Source of the DNA: Dermatemys mawii
Taxonomy: Eukaryota > Chordata > Testudines > Dermatemydidae
DNA length: 64,000 bases
Assembly (NCBI GenBank): GCA_007922305.1
Contig: ML677358.1
Coordinates: 10,046,576-10,110,575 of the forward strand
Direction of reading: 5' to 3'
The stretch's first letter is position 1, and every line of letters begins with the position of its first letter. Made by a program: the position numbers and the translations under genes. This document shows positions 61,682-64,000 of the stretch, in pieces. The notes beneath the pieces are model-generated. The model did not search any database and had not been told where the DNA came from. It was given only the letters and a program-made list of their open reading frames with translations.

Positions 61682-64000
<2,319 letters not shown>

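Overview
The window is vertebrate nuclear DNA from an amniote genome, most likely a turtle. The case rests on two things. At the right-hand end there are two clean, spliced coding exons of MACROH2A1 (core histone macroH2A1). The repeats are CR1 LINEs, tRNA-headed SINEs, MIR-like CORE-SINEs, hAT-type MITEs with 8-bp target duplications and LTRs, many of which I recognise from memory as the common chelonian families. There are no bacterial-style operons, no CRISPR array and no RNA gene that I can support.

Layout. Positions 1-55.1 kb are intergenic. I found no convincing protein-coding exon there; the open reading frames present are short, unconserved-looking and often lie inside repeats. Positions 55.2-64.0 kb hold the 3' part of MACROH2A1 on the minus strand: 3' UTR (about 55185-55703), last coding exon (55704-55869), a 5.8-kb intron, the penultimate exon (61683-61857), then part of the next intron running off the window. 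The two exons encode about 112 residues, the C-terminal third of the protein and the larger part of its macro domain. In human and mouse (from memory) the region downstream of MACROH2A1 is the long gene-poor interval leading to PITX1, which carries limb regulatory DNA. If synteny holds, the left 55 kb is part of that interval. Several repeat-free, AT-rich or locally CpG-retaining stretches are listed as candidate conserved non-coding elements; this is inference and needs alignment.

Mobile DNA. The largest element is a degenerate CR1 LINE on the minus strand (44976-48425) with endonuclease and reverse-transcriptase remnants. It is interrupted by a complete 726-bp solo LTR (47077-47802) with a perfect 5-bp target duplication, GTCTC. 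Other long-terminal-repeat candidates lie at 40644-41786 and 21826-22613. Three copies of one short hAT MITE (1937-2058, 22898-23020, 52688-52821) share terminal inverted repeats and 6-8 of 8 matching target-duplication bases. Many short palindromic repeats with a self-complementary 'ccattga..tcaatgg' core are scattered across the window.

Most unusual structure: a 34-bp perfect inverted repeat with a 5-nt loop at 52303-52375, much better preserved than the repeats around it. I did not find a new multi-gene system here. The distinctive content is one epigenetic histone gene end, a probable regulatory desert and a layered repeat history.
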